Positions 17,118-24,890 of a stretch of 64,000 nucleotides of DNA are shown one piece after another. Source of the DNA: Ramlibacter sp. GTDB lineage: Bacteria; Pseudomonadota; Gammaproteobacteria; Burkholderiales; Burkholderiaceae_C. The DNA lies in assembly GCA_016713005.1 (NCBI GenBank), contig JADJPY010000003.1, positions 310,001-374,000 of the forward strand, given 5' to 3'. Position 1 is the stretch's first letter, and the number at the start of each line of letters is the position of its first letter. A program made the position numbers and the translations under genes. Under the pieces are notes generated by a model. That model saw only the letters and a list, made by a program, of their open reading frames with translations. It did no database searches and had not been told where the DNA came from.

Positions 17118-17306
17118 ATGCCAGACGAAATTGCCCAACTCGAAGATGCAGCGGAGCGCGCATCGGAGTTGCTCCGTGGGAAAGTGGTTGCGCGGGTGAT
17201 TCGCAATAGACCAACAGAAGTCTTGTTGGAATTCACTGATGGAACACGACTTTTTGTGGACCGAGCAGCCGATGCACTGGAACTTTCAATCACTGGCAGA
17301 AAGTGA
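17118..17306 (+). CDS. Small hypothetical protein (possible cassette 4)
   Basis: A 62-residue protein from the ATG at 17118 (start MPDEIAQLEDAAERASELLR); an in-frame ATG at 17088 with a better ribosome-binding site (CTGGAG) would add 10 residues but would run across the attC-like right core. It has a helical N-terminus and then a beta-like segment (TEVLLEFTDGTRLFVDRAAD). No family is recognised. The following 270 bp up to the serine hydrolase gene show no further convincing gene or attC site. Confidence 0.55.
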   Translation: MPDEIAQLEDAAERASELLRGKVVARVIRNRPTEVLLEFTDGTRLFVDRAADALELSITGRK

Positions 17307-17576
17307 AGATGAGTTTGCGCACCAACATCTCATGCCGTCATGGTTGCGGCTTTGGTTTTGACAGGTCGGCCAACACGGATCCACAACTACAGGAGGCGGC
17401 TTCGCCGCGAGTATTGCGGGCCAGTTGCCTCGGAAGTTAAGTTGCCGGCAGTTGCGCCCGCACCCCGAACCCCTGAAAAGGACGCTGTGGCACCTCGCAA
17501 CAGCGCGCTTCCTCCTTCCCGTTCAACCAGAAGAAGGCGAGTCCCCGGGTACCGAAAGTCGGCGAAAGCAGCCCTT

Positions 17577-18620
17577 TCAGCGCGCCGCCGCCAGCGCTGT
17601 TTCGCGAATGATCGTCGCGGTCTGGATCGCCACCGCCCGGGAAATCGCGTCTGTGAGCGTCACCACGACCACCTCGAGCGCAGGCACGACGTAGATGAAT
17701 TGCCCGCCGAAACCTGACGCGTTGTAGGCCGGCAAATCGTCGCCGGGGATGGACGACAGCCAAAACAGGTAACCGTAGCCCCACAGCTCCGGGCGGCCGC
17801 GCGGCGGGATGTCGGTCGCGATCTTGCGTGTGGTCGCCTCGCGCACGAACGCCGCCGGCACCACCTGGCGACCCTGCCAGCTGCCGCCGGCGCGCATCAT
17901 CTGGCCGATCCGCAGCATCTCCGGTGCGGTCAAGCGCAACTCCGCCGCACCGATCGGAACGCCGTCATGCCCCGCCGGCCATTCCGCGCCGTCGATGCCC
18001 AGCGGACGGAATAGCGCTTCCTGCGCGAACTCCATCAGCGGCACCTTGAGCCGGCGCGCGAGCGCCAGCGCGAGCAGGTGCGTATCGGTGCTGTCGTACT
18101 GGAAGCGGCTGCCGGGCTCGTACGCGAGTGGCCGGGCGAGCGCATACGCCAGAAAGCCAGGCGCATACAGCCGGCGCGAGAGGTCGATGTAGTCGTCGTA
18201 CGTGGTTGCACGGCCGAATCCCGAGGACATGGTGAGCAGATGCCGCAGCGTGACGCGTTGCAACGCCGCGGCGCCCGGGCCTTGCGCGTGCTCGGGAAAG
18301 AAAGCGGCCAGAGGCTCCTCAACGCTCGCGATCGCCCCGCGCTCGATGGCGATGCCGACCAGCAGCGACACGACCGATTTCGTCACCGACGCGACGTTGA
18401 TGCGGCTCGAGGCGGTGGTGCCCTGCTGGTAGTACGCGAAGCTGGCGCCGCGGCGCTCCATCAGCAGGGCGCGCACATGGGGTGCGGCGCGCAACTGCGC
18501 TTCCAGGGCCTGGATGCGTTCGGTGTTCCAGGCGGGCTGGCTTCGTGCGCCGGGGGCCAGAAAAGTGCCGGCGAGGGCCGCGAGCGCGGTGCGCCGGGTG
18601 GTGCAAGGGATGTCAGCCAT
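17577..18620 (-). CDS. Exported serine hydrolase, beta-lactamase/penicillin-binding class C fold
   Basis: A 347-residue protein with a twin-arginine-like leader (TTRRTALAALAGTFLAPGAR). The SxxK active-site motif is SVTK (Ser about 78, Lys about 81), and TLRHLLTMSSGFG and GYGYLFWLSS are typical of this family. A Tyr in FQYDSTDTH could serve as the general base in place of the usual YxN. Members include esterases and D-aminopeptidases as well as class C beta-lactamases, so resistance should not be inferred. It lies just beyond the integron relic in the opposite direction. Confidence 0.88.
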   Translation of the reverse strand: MADIPCTTRRTALAALAGTFLAPGARSQPAWNTERIQALEAQLRAAPHVRALLMERRGASFAYYQQGTTASSRINVASVTKSVVSLLVGIAIERGAIASVEEPLAAFFPEHAQGPGAAALQRVTLRHLLTMSSGFGRATTYDDYIDLSRRLYAPGFLAYALARPLAYEPGSRFQYDSTDTHLLALALARRLKVPLMEFAQEALFRPLGIDGAEWPAGHDGVPIGAAELRLTAPEMLRIGQMMRAGGSWQGRQVVPAAFVREATTRKIATDIPPRGRPELWGYGYLFWLSSIPGDDLPAYNASGFGGQFIYVVPALEVVVVTLTDAISRAVAIQTATIIRETALAAAR

Positions 18621-18710
18621 GGCGTGCGCTCCTCTTGTCGCGATTATGTAACATCCGGCGCCCGGAAAGATCGAGATGCCGTCGTTGCGCTAGGCGTCAG
18701 AATCACCATC

Positions 18711-19136
18711 ATGCCCAAGGCCGCAGAACTCCAAACCCTCCTTGACAGTCAGCCCAAGCTTGACGGTTCGGCGCTGCCTCCCTTCTCGGTGGAGGACGCC
18801 GACTTCGACGCCGGTCGGGTGGTTCTTCGCTTCGCACCGCAGCCGGCGTTCAAGAACTACCACGGCAATGTCCAGGGCGGCTTCGCCGTGGCCTTGATCG
18901 ATGTCCTGATTTCCGTTGCCGCCTACGCCAAAACACGGGCCTGGCTGCCCACGGTGGAAATCAAGAGCACCTTCGTGGCGCCATTGATGCTGGGTGAGAC
19001 ACGAGGTGAAGCATCCGTCATCAAGGCTGGCAAGCAGCTCGTCTTTCTTGAGGCCAAGCTGTGGGGCGTGGACGGAAAACTCGCGGTCCACGCCACCGCC
19101 ACGGCGTTCGTGCCAAACATTGGGCCGCAGAAATGA
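18711..19136 (+). CDS. PaaI-like hotdog thioesterase
   Basis: A 141-residue hotdog-fold protein. NYHGNVQGGFAVALIDVLIS carries the family's H-G-N-V-x-G-G-x pattern, which normally holds the catalytic residues, and the LPTVEIKSTFVAPLMLGETR strand follows. It probably hydrolyses an acyl-CoA in the cytoplasm. Its stop overlaps the next start (ATGA), so the two genes are co-translated. Confidence 0.88.
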   Translation: MPKAAELQTLLDSQPKLDGSALPPFSVEDADFDAGRVVLRFAPQPAFKNYHGNVQGGFAVALIDVLISVAAYAKTRAWLPTVEIKSTFVAPLMLGETRGEASVIKAGKQLVFLEAKLWGVDGKLAVHATATAFVPNIGPQK

Positions 19137-19579
19137 GCAACGCGGACCTCATCTCACTCTTTTCGCAGCTTGCCGACGATGAACTCACGGAAAGAGTTGC
19201 CTCGGGGGGCCTTGCTGCGGATGCCCAAGCGCTGGCCGCGGCAGAGCTTGTGCGCCGCGGAGTTCCGGTGCCCCCGGTTACCGTGAAGGACCAGGAAGCC
19301 GAAGAGGCGTATCTTGGAGACATGGTCATTCTGGAGCGGGGCCTTACACCAACCGAGGCGCACATGCTCTCCTCGTGCCTTCAGTCGGCCGGCATTCATG
19401 CGGACGCGGGTGACACCCATATTGTCCAGGCCCACTCTCTGCTCTCAATTGCTGTGGGCGGCGCAAGTGTCAGGGTGCCCAGCACGCAACTCGCTGAAGC
19501 CAAGGACGTCGTAGCCGCGTTCCGCCGCGGGGACTTCGATCTCGGTGACGACTTCGATCCCCATGAAACCGCGGCCTGA
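19133..19579 (+). CDS. DUF2007-like protein
   Basis: A 148-residue cytoplasmic protein starting MSNADLISLFSQLADDELTE; the start overlaps the thioesterase stop. The C-terminal half (GDMVILERGLTPTEAHMLSS, then LQSAGIHADAGDTHIVQA and VRVPSTQLAEAKDVVAAF) resembles DUF2007, described as a putative signal-transducing domain. The N-terminal helical part carries no recognised motif. Function unknown. Confidence 0.75.
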   Translation: MSNADLISLFSQLADDELTERVASGGLAADAQALAAAELVRRGVPVPPVTVKDQEAEEAYLGDMVILERGLTPTEAHMLSSCLQSAGIHADAGDTHIVQAHSLLSIAVGGASVRVPSTQLAEAKDVVAAFRRGDFDLGDDFDPHETAA

Positions 19580-19650
19580 CCGAGCGTGGCGGTATGCCGT
19601 TGTCGCCCGCCCAGCTCCCACGTTGGACCTGACCATTCCAGATTTCCTGG

Positions 19651-19707
19651 GCAAAAACGGCCTCCAGCCCCCGTCCGCGCTTGCTGACCCACTATAAAAA
19701 CGATAGC
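19651..19707 (-). repeat. Dispersed short repeat, copy C
   Basis: On the minus strand: GCTAT-CGTTTTT-ATAG, GGGTCAGCAAG, GGACGGGGGCTGGAGGCC and a T-rich tail. It lies in the 206-bp gap between the DUF2007-like gene and higB, clear of both genes. Confidence 0.82.
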
Positions 19708-19757
19708 AAAAGTGTGTCTTGACCGCGCGCTGGTGGAGGACACTGAGTGCTTGTGCT

Positions 19758-19774
19758 ATTACGCGAGACGTAAT
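19758..19774. promoter_or_regulatory. Putative higBA operator
   Basis: ATTACG-CGAGA-CGTAAT is a perfect 6-bp inverted repeat with a 5-base spacer, 11 bases before the higB start. Autoregulation of higBA by HigA at such palindromes is established for the family; the match here is by position and symmetry. Confidence 0.65.
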
Positions 19775-19785
19775 AAAATTCCTTC

Positions 19786-20064
19786 ATGATCCAGTCGTTC
19801 AAGTGCAAAGACACCCAGGCTTTGTATGAGGGTGGGTCTCCCAGGAGATTCCGTGCGTTCCAGCCAGTCGCAGAACGCAAGCTCGCTCAACTGGAGGCTG
19901 CCCAGACCCTGGATTTCCTGAAAGCTCCTCCGGGCAACCGCCTTGAAGCACTGAAGGGTGATCGGAAAGGACAGCACAGCATTCGTATCAATGACCAGTG
20001 GAGAATCTGTTTTGTCTGGTCAGGCGTTGGCCCCACCGACGTCGAAATCGTGGACTACCACTGA
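19786..20064 (+). CDS. higB: HigB-type toxin (RelE/ParE superfamily)
   Basis: A 92-residue toxin, probably a ribosome-dependent mRNA interferase. The pattern SPRRFRAFQPVAERKLAQLE, FLKAPPGNRLEALKGDRKGQ and INDQWRICFVW is typical of HigB-1, with the conserved basic residues and the final aromatic strand. As in higBA loci, the toxin precedes the antitoxin, which follows after 10 bp. Confidence 0.92.
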   Translation: MIQSFKCKDTQALYEGGSPRRFRAFQPVAERKLAQLEAAQTLDFLKAPPGNRLEALKGDRKGQHSIRINDQWRICFVWSGVGPTDVEIVDYH

Positions 20065-20074
20065 AGGAATCAAC

Positions 20075-20383
20075 ATGGCACGTTTGGTCAATCGCATGCG
20101 TCCGGTTCACCCGGGCGAAGTTCTCCGCGAAGACTACCTGGCGCCGCTTGGGCTGAGCGTGAACGCACTGTCCGTGGCGCTGGGTGTTCCGGCGACCCGC
20201 ATTCACGAGATCGTCAAGGAGCGCCGATCCGTCACAGCCGACACGGCTGCCCGGCTGGCCAAGTACTTTGGTGGCGACGCTGCGTCCTGGCTGGTCATGC
20301 AGGCCAACTACGACCTGAAGACCCTGCCAACCATGGACGACATCCGTCGCCAGGTTGCGGCCCGGGTGCAGCTTGCGGCGTAG
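20075..20383 (+). CDS. higA: HigA-type antitoxin
   Basis: A 102-residue antitoxin of the XRE-like HigA family: MRPVHPGEVLREDYLAPLGL and then a helix-turn-helix (VNALSVALGVPATRIHEIVK) and TADTAARLAKYFGGDAASWL. It neutralises HigB and represses its own promoter. It starts 10 bp after higB. Confidence 0.93.
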   Translation: MARLVNRMRPVHPGEVLREDYLAPLGLSVNALSVALGVPATRIHEIVKERRSVTADTAARLAKYFGGDAASWLVMQANYDLKTLPTMDDIRRQVAARVQLAA

Positions 20384-20422
20384 CGGTGCGAAGCATCAAG
20401 CACAGAGACAAACCGTTGCCCC

Positions 20423-20893
20423 ATGCGCATCGAAACCGACGACCTCACCCGCCCCCAGGTGCATGCGCTCCTGGAAGAGCACTTGCGCAACATGTACGAG
20501 CTCTCCCCGCCCGAGAACGTGTTTGCGCTCGATCTCTCCCGGCTGCGCGTACCCGAGATCACCTTCTGGACGGTGTGGGAGGGCGATGCGCTGATGGGTT
20601 GTGGGGCGCTCAAGGCGCTGTCGCCCGTGCACGGCGAGATCAAGTCCATGCGCACACCGGCAGCGGCGCGCGGCCGCGGGGCCGGGCGGGCCGTGCTGCG
20701 CCACATCATCGCCGTGGCGCGCCAGCGCGGCTACCAGACGCTGAGCCTTGAGACGGGCTCGCACCCGGCCTTCGGGCCGGCGCATGCCCTGTACCGCGCC
20801 CACGGTTTTGTGCCGTCGGGCCCGTTTGGCAGCTATGTCGAAGACCCGCACAGCGTGTTCATGGAGCTGCGGCTCGGTGAGAATGCGGGCTGA
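20423..20893 (+). CDS. GNAT family N-acetyltransferase
   Basis: A 156-residue acetyltransferase. The acetyl-CoA binding loop is RGRGAGRAVLRHIIAVARQR (about residues 83-102), and the C-terminal AHALYRAHGF and SVFMELRL strands are typical of the YsnE/putative acetyltransferase subgroup. The substrate is not evident. It is monocistronic-looking, 39 bp after higA. Confidence 0.88.
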   Translation: MRIETDDLTRPQVHALLEEHLRNMYELSPPENVFALDLSRLRVPEITFWTVWEGDALMGCGALKALSPVHGEIKSMRTPAAARGRGAGRAVLRHIIAVARQRGYQTLSLETGSHPAFGPAHALYRAHGFVPSGPFGSYVEDPHSVFMELRLGENAG

Positions 20894-20922
20894 CCGTTCA
20901 AACCGCCTGCCGGGAGATTTTC

Positions 20923-21369
20923 ATGTCAGATCGCACCGTCCGCCTTCATCGCGTCCTCAAGGCCCCGCCAGACAAGGTGTACCGCGCCTTTGTGGACGCG
21001 GCCGCCATGGCCAAGTGGAGCCCGCCCTATGGCTTTACCTGCACGGTGCACCACCTGGACGCGCGGGTGGGTGGCACGTTCCGCATGTCGTTTCACAACT
21101 TCGGCAGCGGCAACGGCCACTCGTTCGGGGGCGAATACCTGGAGCTGGTGCCCAACGAGCGCCTGCGCTACACCGACCGGTTTGAAGACCCCAACCTGCC
21201 CGGCGTGCTGGAAGTCACCGTGTCGCTCAAGCCCGTGGTGTGCGGCACCGAGCTCAGCATCACCCAGGCCGGCATCCCCGAGGTGATCCCGCTGGAGATG
21301 TGCTACCTGGGCTGGCAGGAATCACTGGCGCAGCTGGCCACGCTGGTTGAGCCGGACATCCCGGGCTGA
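20923..21369 (+). CDS. SRPBCC (AHSA1-like) family protein
   Basis: A 148-residue START/Bet v1-like protein. VLKAPPDKVYRAFVDAAAMA, KWSPPYGFTC and VGGTFRMSFHNFGSG are the signature of the AHSA1/SRPBCC group, and the closing GWQESLAQLATLVEP helix is usual. Such proteins bind hydrophobic ligands; the ligand here is unknown. It lies 29 bp after the GNAT gene and may be co-transcribed. Confidence 0.88.
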   Translation: MSDRTVRLHRVLKAPPDKVYRAFVDAAAMAKWSPPYGFTCTVHHLDARVGGTFRMSFHNFGSGNGHSFGGEYLELVPNERLRYTDRFEDPNLPGVLEVTVSLKPVVCGTELSITQAGIPEVIPLEMCYLGWQESLAQLATLVEPDIPG

Positions 21370-21393
21370 TACGGGCAGCACTCGCACCAAACA

Positions 21394-21690
21394 TCACCAG
21401 GTGGCGCGCGCTGACGGCTTGCGCAGCAGCAGGTACAGCAGCGCTCCGATCGAACCGGCCACTGCCGTGAGGGCGATCCAGGGCCAGGGGTTGCGCCCCG
21501 TGGCGCGGGCATCGCGCCACATCCACACCAGGAACAGGCTGAGCGCGATGACCAGGTCGGCCAACACCTGCCCGCCGCCTGTGCTTTGGAAGTGCGGCGC
21601 CAGGATGCCCCAGTAGCCGTGTTGCCACAGGGCAACGGCGGTCAGACCCGAGAAGGCGGCCAGGGTGAGGAACAGGATGAGGCGTGGCAT
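21394..21690 (-). CDS. Small DUF2834-like membrane protein
   Basis: A 98-residue protein with three hydrophobic segments (MPRLILFLTLAAFSGLTAVA, LADLVIALSLFLVWMW, PWIALTAVAGSIGALLYLLL). The layout resembles DUF2834 proteins; function unknown. The ATG at 21690 is preferred over an upstream in-frame ATG because the added residues are not hydrophobic. The following 283 bp hold repeat copy D and the GST promoter but no other gene. Confidence 0.72.
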   Translation of the reverse strand: MPRLILFLTLAAFSGLTAVALWQHGYWGILAPHFQSTGGGQVLADLVIALSLFLVWMWRDARATGRNPWPWIALTAVAGSIGALLYLLLRKPSARATW

Positions 21691-21835
21691 GGCGGGGATA
21701 CTCCTTGGTTGCTGGATGGCCGCCAGTGTCTGGCCGGTGCGGCGGCACAGCAATGACCTGGGAGGTCATGGGCGGACGGCTGCGGGGCGCGGATGCAGCC
21801 AGGTCTGGCCGGGTGAGCCGCCGCAGTGAAATTTG

Positions 21836-21895
21836 TGAATGAAATATGACCCCAGCCCCCACCAGTGCTGAATAGATTGCTATCAAAAAAGTAGC
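21836..21895 (-). repeat. Dispersed short repeat, copy D
   Basis: On the minus strand: GCTAC-TTTTTTG-ATAGC, a CAGCA-type spacer, GGTGGGGGCTGGGGTC and ATTTC. It is more diverged than the other copies in the 5' spacer. It lies between the divergent DUF2834-like and GST genes. Confidence 0.72.
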
Positions 21896-21973
21896 GAGCC
21901 GCTTGCCATGGCATCTGCGGGCCGCCGCCGGTGCCGCGCTATAGTGCACACCATCCATTCAAAAGGAAAAGTC

Positions 21974-22618
21974 ATGTACAGGCTGCACGGCTTCTGCCAG
22001 TCTGGCAACACGTTCAAGGTCGCGTTCCTGCTGCGTGCGCTGGGCCAGCCCTGGGAGCCGGTGTTTGTGGATTTCATGAACGGCGTGACGCGTACTCCAG
22101 CCTGGCGCGAGCAGGCCAATGCGATGGGTGAGGTGCCGGTGCTGGAAGAAGCCGACGGCAGCCGCATGACGCAGTCGGGTGTGATCCTCACCGAGCTGGC
22201 CGCGCGCCACGGTGCTTTCGGGGGCGACACGCCGCAAGAGAGGCGCGAGGTGCTGCGCTGGCTGTTCTTTGACAACCACAAGTTCACCAGCTATTTCGCG
22301 ACGTACCGCTTCATGAAGGCTTTCGGCCCCACCGCGCCCGATCCGGCCGTGATGACCTGGTTGCGTGGCCGGCTGGACAATGCGTTCGGCATTGTGGACA
22401 AGCACCTGCATGGCCGCGAGTTGCTGGTGGGGAGTGGCCCCACCATTGCCGACATCTCGCTGTGCGGCTACCTGTTCTATCCGGCGGACGAAAGCGGGTA
22501 TCCCGTGCAGGATCGCTACCCCTCCATTGCCGCCTGGCTGGAGCGCCTGCGGGCCATGCCCGGCTGGGCCGACCCGTACGACATCCTGCCCGGCGAGTGC
22601 CTCGCCCCGAAGTGGTGA
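21974..22618 (+). CDS. Glutathione S-transferase family protein
   Basis: A 214-residue GST. The N-terminal thioredoxin-like domain starts YRLHGFCQSGNTFKVAFLLR, with MGEVPVLEEADGSRMTQSGV carrying the cis-Pro and the Ser of the glutathione site. The C-terminal helical domain ends GPTIADISLCGYLFYPADES. Starting at 21974 gives the full first strand and follows AAAGG. The substrate cannot be told from sequence. Confidence 0.9.
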   Translation: MYRLHGFCQSGNTFKVAFLLRALGQPWEPVFVDFMNGVTRTPAWREQANAMGEVPVLEEADGSRMTQSGVILTELAARHGAFGGDTPQERREVLRWLFFDNHKFTSYFATYRFMKAFGPTAPDPAVMTWLRGRLDNAFGIVDKHLHGRELLVGSGPTIADISLCGYLFYPADESGYPVQDRYPSIAAWLERLRAMPGWADPYDILPGECLAPKW

Positions 22619-22667
22619 ACCCCGCGTGATCTGGCAGACTCATCAATCCAACTGAAAACGATCTGAC

Positions 22668-22934
22668 ATGCCCAGTACCCAAGCCCCCAAGGACGGTGAC
22701 TTTGCAGCCCTGCTTGAAGGTGCGGGTTCCCTTCGGCCAACGTCGCCCCAGCCGGCGGCCCCGGTGCCACAGCAAACCGTGGAGGACGCAATCGCCCATG
22801 GTGAGGAACCGACCGATGAGCTGTTGCAGGAGATGCGCGCCCTGGACGAAGCGCCGCCCCTGAGCGATGAGGAGCTGGAGCGCCAGGCGCTGGCGCACCC
22901 GGGCGGTGACGGCAACACGGACACGCCGGAATGA
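22668..22934 (+). CDS. Small acidic hypothetical protein
   Basis: An 88-residue acidic protein, rich in Pro, Glu and Asp, with no signal peptide or membrane segment and no recognised family. It is probably largely disordered. Its stop overlaps the start of the RidA-like gene (ATGA), which supports its being translated. Confidence 0.6.
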   Translation: MPSTQAPKDGDFAALLEGAGSLRPTSPQPAAPVPQQTVEDAIAHGEEPTDELLQEMRALDEAPPLSDEELERQALAHPGGDGNTDTPE

Positions 22935-23314
22935 AGCGCCGCCTCATCAGCTCGGGCTCCACCTTCGAGACCCAGATCGGCTACTCGCGCGCCGTGGTGG
23001 CCGGCGACTGGGTGTTTGTGTCGGGCACCACCGGGTTTGACTACACCACGATGACAATCGCCGACGGCGTGGAGGCGCAGGCCGAGCAGTGTCTGAAGAA
23101 CATCGAGGCTGCGCTGCGCGAGGCCGGTGCGACGATGGACGACGTGGTGCGCGTCAACTATGTGCTGCCGGACGCGGCACAGTTCGAGGCGTGCTGGCCG
23201 GTGTTGCGCCGGTACTTCGGCCAGGCCCGGCCGGCCGCAATGATGATCACCGCCGGGTTGCTGGACCCGCGAATGAAGATCGAGATTGAAGTGACCGCGC
23301 TGAAGCGCACCTGA
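22931..23314 (+). CDS. RidA family protein
   Basis: A 127-residue member of the RidA/YjgF/UK114 family of enamine/imine deaminases. It has the GYSRAVVAGDWVFVSGTTG strand, the DDVVRVNYVL segment and QARPAAMMITAGL near the C-terminus; the Arg that binds the substrate carboxylate in RidA proper aligns with the conserved R of QARPA. Members near purine or pyrimidine genes may remove reactive imines, but this one is not in the purine operon. Confidence 0.88.
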   Translation: MKRRLISSGSTFETQIGYSRAVVAGDWVFVSGTTGFDYTTMTIADGVEAQAEQCLKNIEAALREAGATMDDVVRVNYVLPDAAQFEACWPVLRRYFGQARPAAMMITAGLLDPRMKIEIEVTALKRT

Positions 23315-23374
23315 GCCGCCCCATGCACATGCCTGCCAAGTCGCATCGCTGTTTCGCCACCCCCGGAGCCTGTT

Positions 23375-24085
23375 GTGGCGTTCCTTGACTGGCTGCGGCG
23401 GACGCCGGCGCCCACACCCCTGGAGCAGCGGCGCCAGCAGTACCAACACCATGCGTTTGACCAGACGCTGGACTGGGACTGGTGGTCCATGCCGTTCAAC
23501 CGCATTGCGCTGATCAACCTGCTGGTGGCGGGCAAGCCTGGCTGCCGCTACCTGGAGATCGGTTGCGACTCCAACTTCACTTTCCATTCGGTGGCCACGC
23601 CGCACAAGGTCGGCGTGGATCCGGCGCGGGGCGGCACGGTGCGCAAGACGTCCGACGAATTCTTTGCCGACAACCACGAGTCGTTTGACGTGATCTTCAT
23701 CGACGGCCTGCACCACTACCAGCAGGTGCGCCGCGATGTGGCCAACGCCGTGGCCTGCCTGGCACCGGGCGGCTGGGTGGTGTTGCACGACATGCTGCCG
23801 CGCACCTGGGTGGAGCAGCATGTGCCGTGCATCGATCCGTCGATGTGGACCGGTGACGTCTGGAAAGTGGGTTTTGAACTCGTGCAGAGCCCCGGGGTGG
23901 ATTTCCGCATCTTCCGCATTGACTGTGGGGTGGGCGTCTTCAGGTTGAGTGCCCCGACGGTGGCGCTGGCCGACCTGCGCCCCGAGTTGGCGGACAAGGA
24001 GTTCGACCACTACTTCCACAACCTGCACCGGCTGCCGCTGGTGTCGTGGGAGCAGGGCGTGACCTGGATGCAGCAGGACGGCTAG
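23375..24085 (+). CDS. Class I SAM-dependent methyltransferase
   Basis: A 236-residue protein of the Methyltransf_24 type. The SAM-binding motif I is CRYLEIGCDSNFTFHSV, and the acidic end of strand 4 is VIFIDGLHHYQQVRRDVANA, followed by LAPGGWVVLHDMLPRTWVEQ. A GTG start at 23375 is used; the next ATG would remove half the N-terminal helix. The target is unknown. Confidence 0.82.
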   Translation: MAFLDWLRRTPAPTPLEQRRQQYQHHAFDQTLDWDWWSMPFNRIALINLLVAGKPGCRYLEIGCDSNFTFHSVATPHKVGVDPARGGTVRKTSDEFFADNHESFDVIFIDGLHHYQQVRRDVANAVACLAPGGWVVLHDMLPRTWVEQHVPCIDPSMWTGDVWKVGFELVQSPGVDFRIFRIDCGVGVFRLSAPTVALADLRPELADKEFDHYFHNLHRLPLVSWEQGVTWMQQDG

Positions 24086-24093
24086 GGCAAGGT

Positions 24094-24807
24094 TCAGCAG
24101 CCCAGCTGGTCGGCCAGGGCGTTCAAGTCGCGGGCGTGCAGGTCGTTGCCGGGCTGGGCCGAGCAGTCCTTGGCCGTGGCGCGGCCGTTCTCCCATGGGC
24201 GCTCGATGTAGGCGGTGCGCAGGCCGCAGGCGCGCGCGCCGGCCAGGTCATCGTGGTGGGCGGCCACCAGCATCACCTGCGCGGGTTGCAGGTCAAACAC
24301 CCTGGCCACCCCCAGGTAGGTGGCCGGGTCGGGCTTGTAGGCGCGGAAGACTTCGGCGCTGAGCACGCAATCCCAGGGCAGGCCGGCGCGTTTGGCCATG
24401 TTGGTGAGCAGGCCGATGTTGCCGTTGGACAGGGTGCAGATGGTGTATTTGCGCTTGAGCCGCGTGAGGCCTTCGACGCTGTCGGGCCAGGCGTTCAGCC
24501 GATGCCAGACGCGGTTGAGGTGGCGCCGCGCGGGCTCGTCCAGGTGTGCGAGGCCGAAGCGCGGCAGGATGTCGTCCAGGATCATGCGGTGCAGGTCATC
24601 AATCAGCGTCCAGCCCAGCTCGCCCGACATCACCCGGGCCATGGCGGGTTTGTAGCCGGCGCGCCAGGCGGTGGCAAAAGCGGCGCCATCCACCTGAGGG
24701 TGCTCTCGGGCCATCTCGCTGACGATGCTGCCGTGCCAGTCGACGACGGTGCCAAAGATGTCAAAGGCGAGCACTTGCACGCCAGCTGCGGCAGCGGATG
24801 CGGTCAT
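24094..24807 (-). CDS. Haloacid dehalogenase type II (HAD superfamily)
   Basis: A 237-residue HAD hydrolase. The nucleophile Asp lies in LAFDIFGTVVDWHGS near residue 15, motif II is TLSNGN, the Lys is in FRAYKPDP, and motif III is MLVAAHHDDLAGARACGLRT. These are the features of (S)-2-haloacid dehalogenases, although many family members act on other small substrates. It is separated from ureD by repeat copy E. Confidence 0.88.
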   Translation of the reverse strand: MTASAAAAGVQVLAFDIFGTVVDWHGSIVSEMAREHPQVDGAAFATAWRAGYKPAMARVMSGELGWTLIDDLHRMILDDILPRFGLAHLDEPARRHLNRVWHRLNAWPDSVEGLTRLKRKYTICTLSNGNIGLLTNMAKRAGLPWDCVLSAEVFRAYKPDPATYLGVARVFDLQPAQVMLVAAHHDDLAGARACGLRTAYIERPWENGRATAKDCSAQPGNDLHARDLNALADQLGC

Positions 24808-24830
24808 GGGGCGAGTTCCTTGGCGGTGTT

Positions 24831-24890
24831 TGCTATAAAAAACATAGCATCAGGTTGACCATCCACGGGGGCTGGAGGCCGATTTGGACC
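24831..24890 (+). repeat. Dispersed short repeat, copy E (overlaps the 3' end of ureD)
   Basis: TGCTAT-AAAAAAC-ATAGCA, then GGTTGACC, and the core CACGGGGGCTGGAGGCC with GATTTGG. The ureD reading frame, on the opposite strand, ends inside this repeat, so the last residues of UreD and its stop codon are repeat-derived. Confidence 0.85.

Noticed and set aside
17307..17576. A further attC site or cassette gene before the serine hydrolase
   Set aside because: A small GGCGGCTTCGCCGC hairpin is present but core sites RYYYAAC and GTTRRRY do not fall in the right places, and no convincing ORF is seen.
17577..18620. A beta-lactamase resistance gene linked with the integron
   Set aside because: SxxK is present, but this fold is shared by many esterases and peptidases; it has no attC and is in opposite orientation to the cassettes.
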